Below are positions 23,987-25,358 of a stretch of 25,358 nucleotides of DNA, one piece after another (the first letter of the stretch is position 1; the number at the start of each line of letters is the position of its first letter). Source of the stretch: an uncultured Flavobacterium sp. (GTDB lineage Bacteria; Bacteroidota; Bacteroidia; Flavobacteriales; Flavobacteriaceae); assembly GCF_937967675.1 (NCBI RefSeq), contig NZ_CALBSN010000040.1:1-25358 (forward strand), given 5' to 3'. The position numbers and the translations under genes were made by a program. The notes under the pieces were generated by a model. It searched no databases. It had not been told where the DNA came from and saw only the letters and a list, made by a program, of their open reading frames with translations.

Positions 23987-25141
23987 TTATTTAATAACTT
24001 GAGCTACAACTTTGGTTGAATCAACAGCTACTGCATTAGTAGCTTCAGCAGCAGCAGGGGCCGGAGCATTAGCTTCTTTCCATTGTTGTGCTAACGTTGG
24101 TTTTTCAGCTAACCATTTTTTGAAATCTGCTGGTGTATCTACAACAATTTTCATTTGCATATTGTAGTGAGAAGCACCACAAATTTTATTACATAATAAT
24201 AAATAATCAAATGTGTAAGGATCTAAAGCGGTACCGCCTTCAGCAACTATTTTCTTACTATTCTCTGTACGGATTTTATTAATCTTATTCACTTTAGCCA
24301 TGATAGCTTCATCATTTCTCATATCAGCAGTTGTAACTGTTGGAGTAAAAGCAAATTGAGTAATCATACCCGGAACGCAGTTCATTTGCGCTCTAAAGTG
24401 AGGCATGTAAGCCGAGTGTAACACGTCTTGTGAACGCATTTTGAAAATTACTTTTTTTCCAACTGGTAAATGTAATTCAGTAACAACTTTATCATCTTGA
24501 GCAGCTGGATCAGCTAAATCAACTCCTAAAGTATTGATACCTTCAATTAATCTTACATTCGCTTTACCTAATGTTTTATCATCACCTGCATAACGAGCTT
24601 CCCAACCAAATTGTTTTGCATATAATTCGATTACGATAGCATCTTGCTTGTCTTCTTCATTAACAAACATAATGTTGTTCCAAGTGTATAAACCATACAT
24701 AATTAAACCTGCTAAAACGATAACTGGAATAATTGTCCAAATTGCCTCTAACTTGTTGTTATCAGCAAAATATAACGCTTTTTGACCTTCTTTACCTCTA
24801 TATTTAAAAGCAAAGTAGTGTAATAAAAACTGAGTAATAGTTTGAACAAAGAAAATGATAGCAAAAGAAATGTACATTAAGTTATCATAATCAGGACCGT
24901 GCTCAGAGGCTGGAGTACCTAATACTAAATCTCCCCAAGCATATAATGAGTAAATTGTAAATAAATAAATGAAACCTACAAAGGCAAACATTAAGTAACC
25001 ATTTACACTATTATCTTTATCATTAGCAATTTCAGCATCATCTGAAGAAGCGCCAATTTGGGTTAAATCAAAAATTTTAGTCAATTGCCAAACAGCGATA
25101 CCTACTAGAACTAAAATTATAAATACCAAGAAACTTGTCAT
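23987..25141 (-). CDS. Cytochrome c oxidase subunit II with an altered Cu_A motif
   Basis: A 384-aa membrane-anchored subunit that accepts electrons at Cu_A and passes them to subunit I. About four hydrophobic segments (2-20, 48-70, 90-112, 134-152) precede the periplasmic cupredoxin domain, two more than the classical pair. Cu_A ligands are H242 (LHSAYMPHFRAQMNCVPGM), C317, C321, H325 and M328 in CNKICGASHYNM. The usual glutamate of C-x-E-x-C is lysine K319. The tail (about 352-384) is Ala/Pro/Val-rich and probably disordered. No C-terminal heme c domain (CxxCH) is present, so it is not a caa3-type fusion. It lies 19 nt downstream of an ActF gene, fitting direct electron transfer from alternative complex III. 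Confidence 0.94.
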   Translation of the reverse strand: MTSFLVFIILVLVGIAVWQLTKIFDLTQIGASSDDAEIANDKDNSVNGYLMFAFVGFIYLFTIYSLYAWGDLVLGTPASEHGPDYDNLMYISFAIIFFVQTITQFLLHYFAFKYRGKEGQKALYFADNNKLEAIWTIIPVIVLAGLIMYGLYTWNNIMFVNEEDKQDAIVIELYAKQFGWEARYAGDDKTLGKANVRLIEGINTLGVDLADPAAQDDKVVTELHLPVGKKVIFKMRSQDVLHSAYMPHFRAQMNCVPGMITQFAFTPTVTTADMRNDEAIMAKVNKINKIRTENSKKIVAEGGTALDPYTFDYLLLCNKICGASHYNMQMKIVVDTPADFKKWLAEKPTLAQQWKEANAPAPAAAEATNAVAVDSTKVVAQVIK

Positions 25142-25160
25142 TTTTATTTCTTTTTAACTA

Positions 25161-25358
25161 TTAATAATGAAAATGTTTACTTTCCTCAATTAAAGGATTT
25201 CCTTTTGGAACTAATGGAGCCTTAGTTAAAGCTGTAAATACAACGAAGATAAATAATCCTAAGAAGAACATTAAAGCTCCAATTTCAGGAATACCAATAA
25301 ACCATTGATCACCAACTGTTGCAGGCATAATCATATTGAAGAAATCAATATAATGTCC
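25161..25358 (-). CDS. actF: Quinol:cytochrome c oxidoreductase, ActF-type membrane subunit (C-terminal part)
   Basis: The last 65 codons of a gene that runs off the right edge. The translated end contains GHYIDFFNMIMPATVGDQWF, IGIPEIGALMFFLGLFIFVVFTAL as a terminal helix (two adjacent pieces), and the tail LIEESKHFHY before TAA at 25161-25163. This matches the C-terminus of the NrfD-like quinol-binding subunits of alternative complex III in Flavobacteria, which oxidise menaquinol. Position directly before coxB supports ActF; ActC is a related alternative. The start codon and promoter are outside the window. Confidence 0.75.
   Translation of the reverse strand, partial: GHYIDFFNMIMPATVGDQWFIGIPEIGALMFFLGLFIFVVFTALTKAPLVPKGNPLIEESKHFHY

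Noticed and set aside
1..25358. tRNA, rRNA, CRISPR, insertion sequence or prophage
   Set aside because: Intergenic gaps are at most about 120 nt and show only terminators, promoters and one short repeat; no transposase or spaced direct repeats.

Overview
The window is AT-rich chromosomal DNA in which every supported gene lies on the minus strand, so transcription runs from high to low coordinates. The organism is almost certainly a Flavobacterium or very close relative (Bacteroidota). The evidence is a full-length SprA (2404 aa, essentially the size of the F. johnsoniae protein), RemB, a Bacteroidota-type caa3/cbb-like cytochrome oxidase preceded by an ActF (alternative complex III) gene, and repeated TAnnTTTG promoter elements. 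No tRNA, rRNA, insertion sequence, phage gene or CRISPR array is visible, and no stretch over 300 bases lacks a gene.

Layout in transcription order, from the right end. (1) 25358-22140: the C-terminus of ActF, then cytochrome c oxidase subunits II and I, closed by a strong terminator. (2) 22127-20164: ruvB and queG, coupled, with a promoter so close to the ruvB ATG that the mRNA may be leaderless. (3) 20109-18651: a DUF808 membrane protein with its own promoter and a small unrecognised membrane protein. (4) 18576-8385: maeB-ruvA-sprA, a tight unit (8 and 3 nt gaps) with a promoter before maeB; sprA starts with TTG. (5) 8362-5918: gcvH, an overlapping VanZ-family gene, and two TonB paralogues, each followed by a hairpin terminator. 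(6) 5891-3036: deoC and remB. (7) 3018-11: cyoE, two subunit III paralogues and subunit IV of the oxidase, with a clear promoter and terminator.

The respiratory genes therefore bracket the window: the catalytic core (II, I) is on the right, and assembly plus accessory subunits (heme O synthase, III, III-like, IV) are on the left about 19 kb away. Type IX secretion/gliding genes, recombination genes and housekeeping metabolism sit between. The most notable observation is that RemB, an outer-membrane beta-barrel protein linked to gliding, appears to carry at its N-terminus a TonB C-terminal-like domain. That domain has the same P-x-F-x-x-C-x10-C signature as the two TonB proteins encoded next to it, giving three related domains within about 4.5 kb and suggesting a local family with linked history or function.
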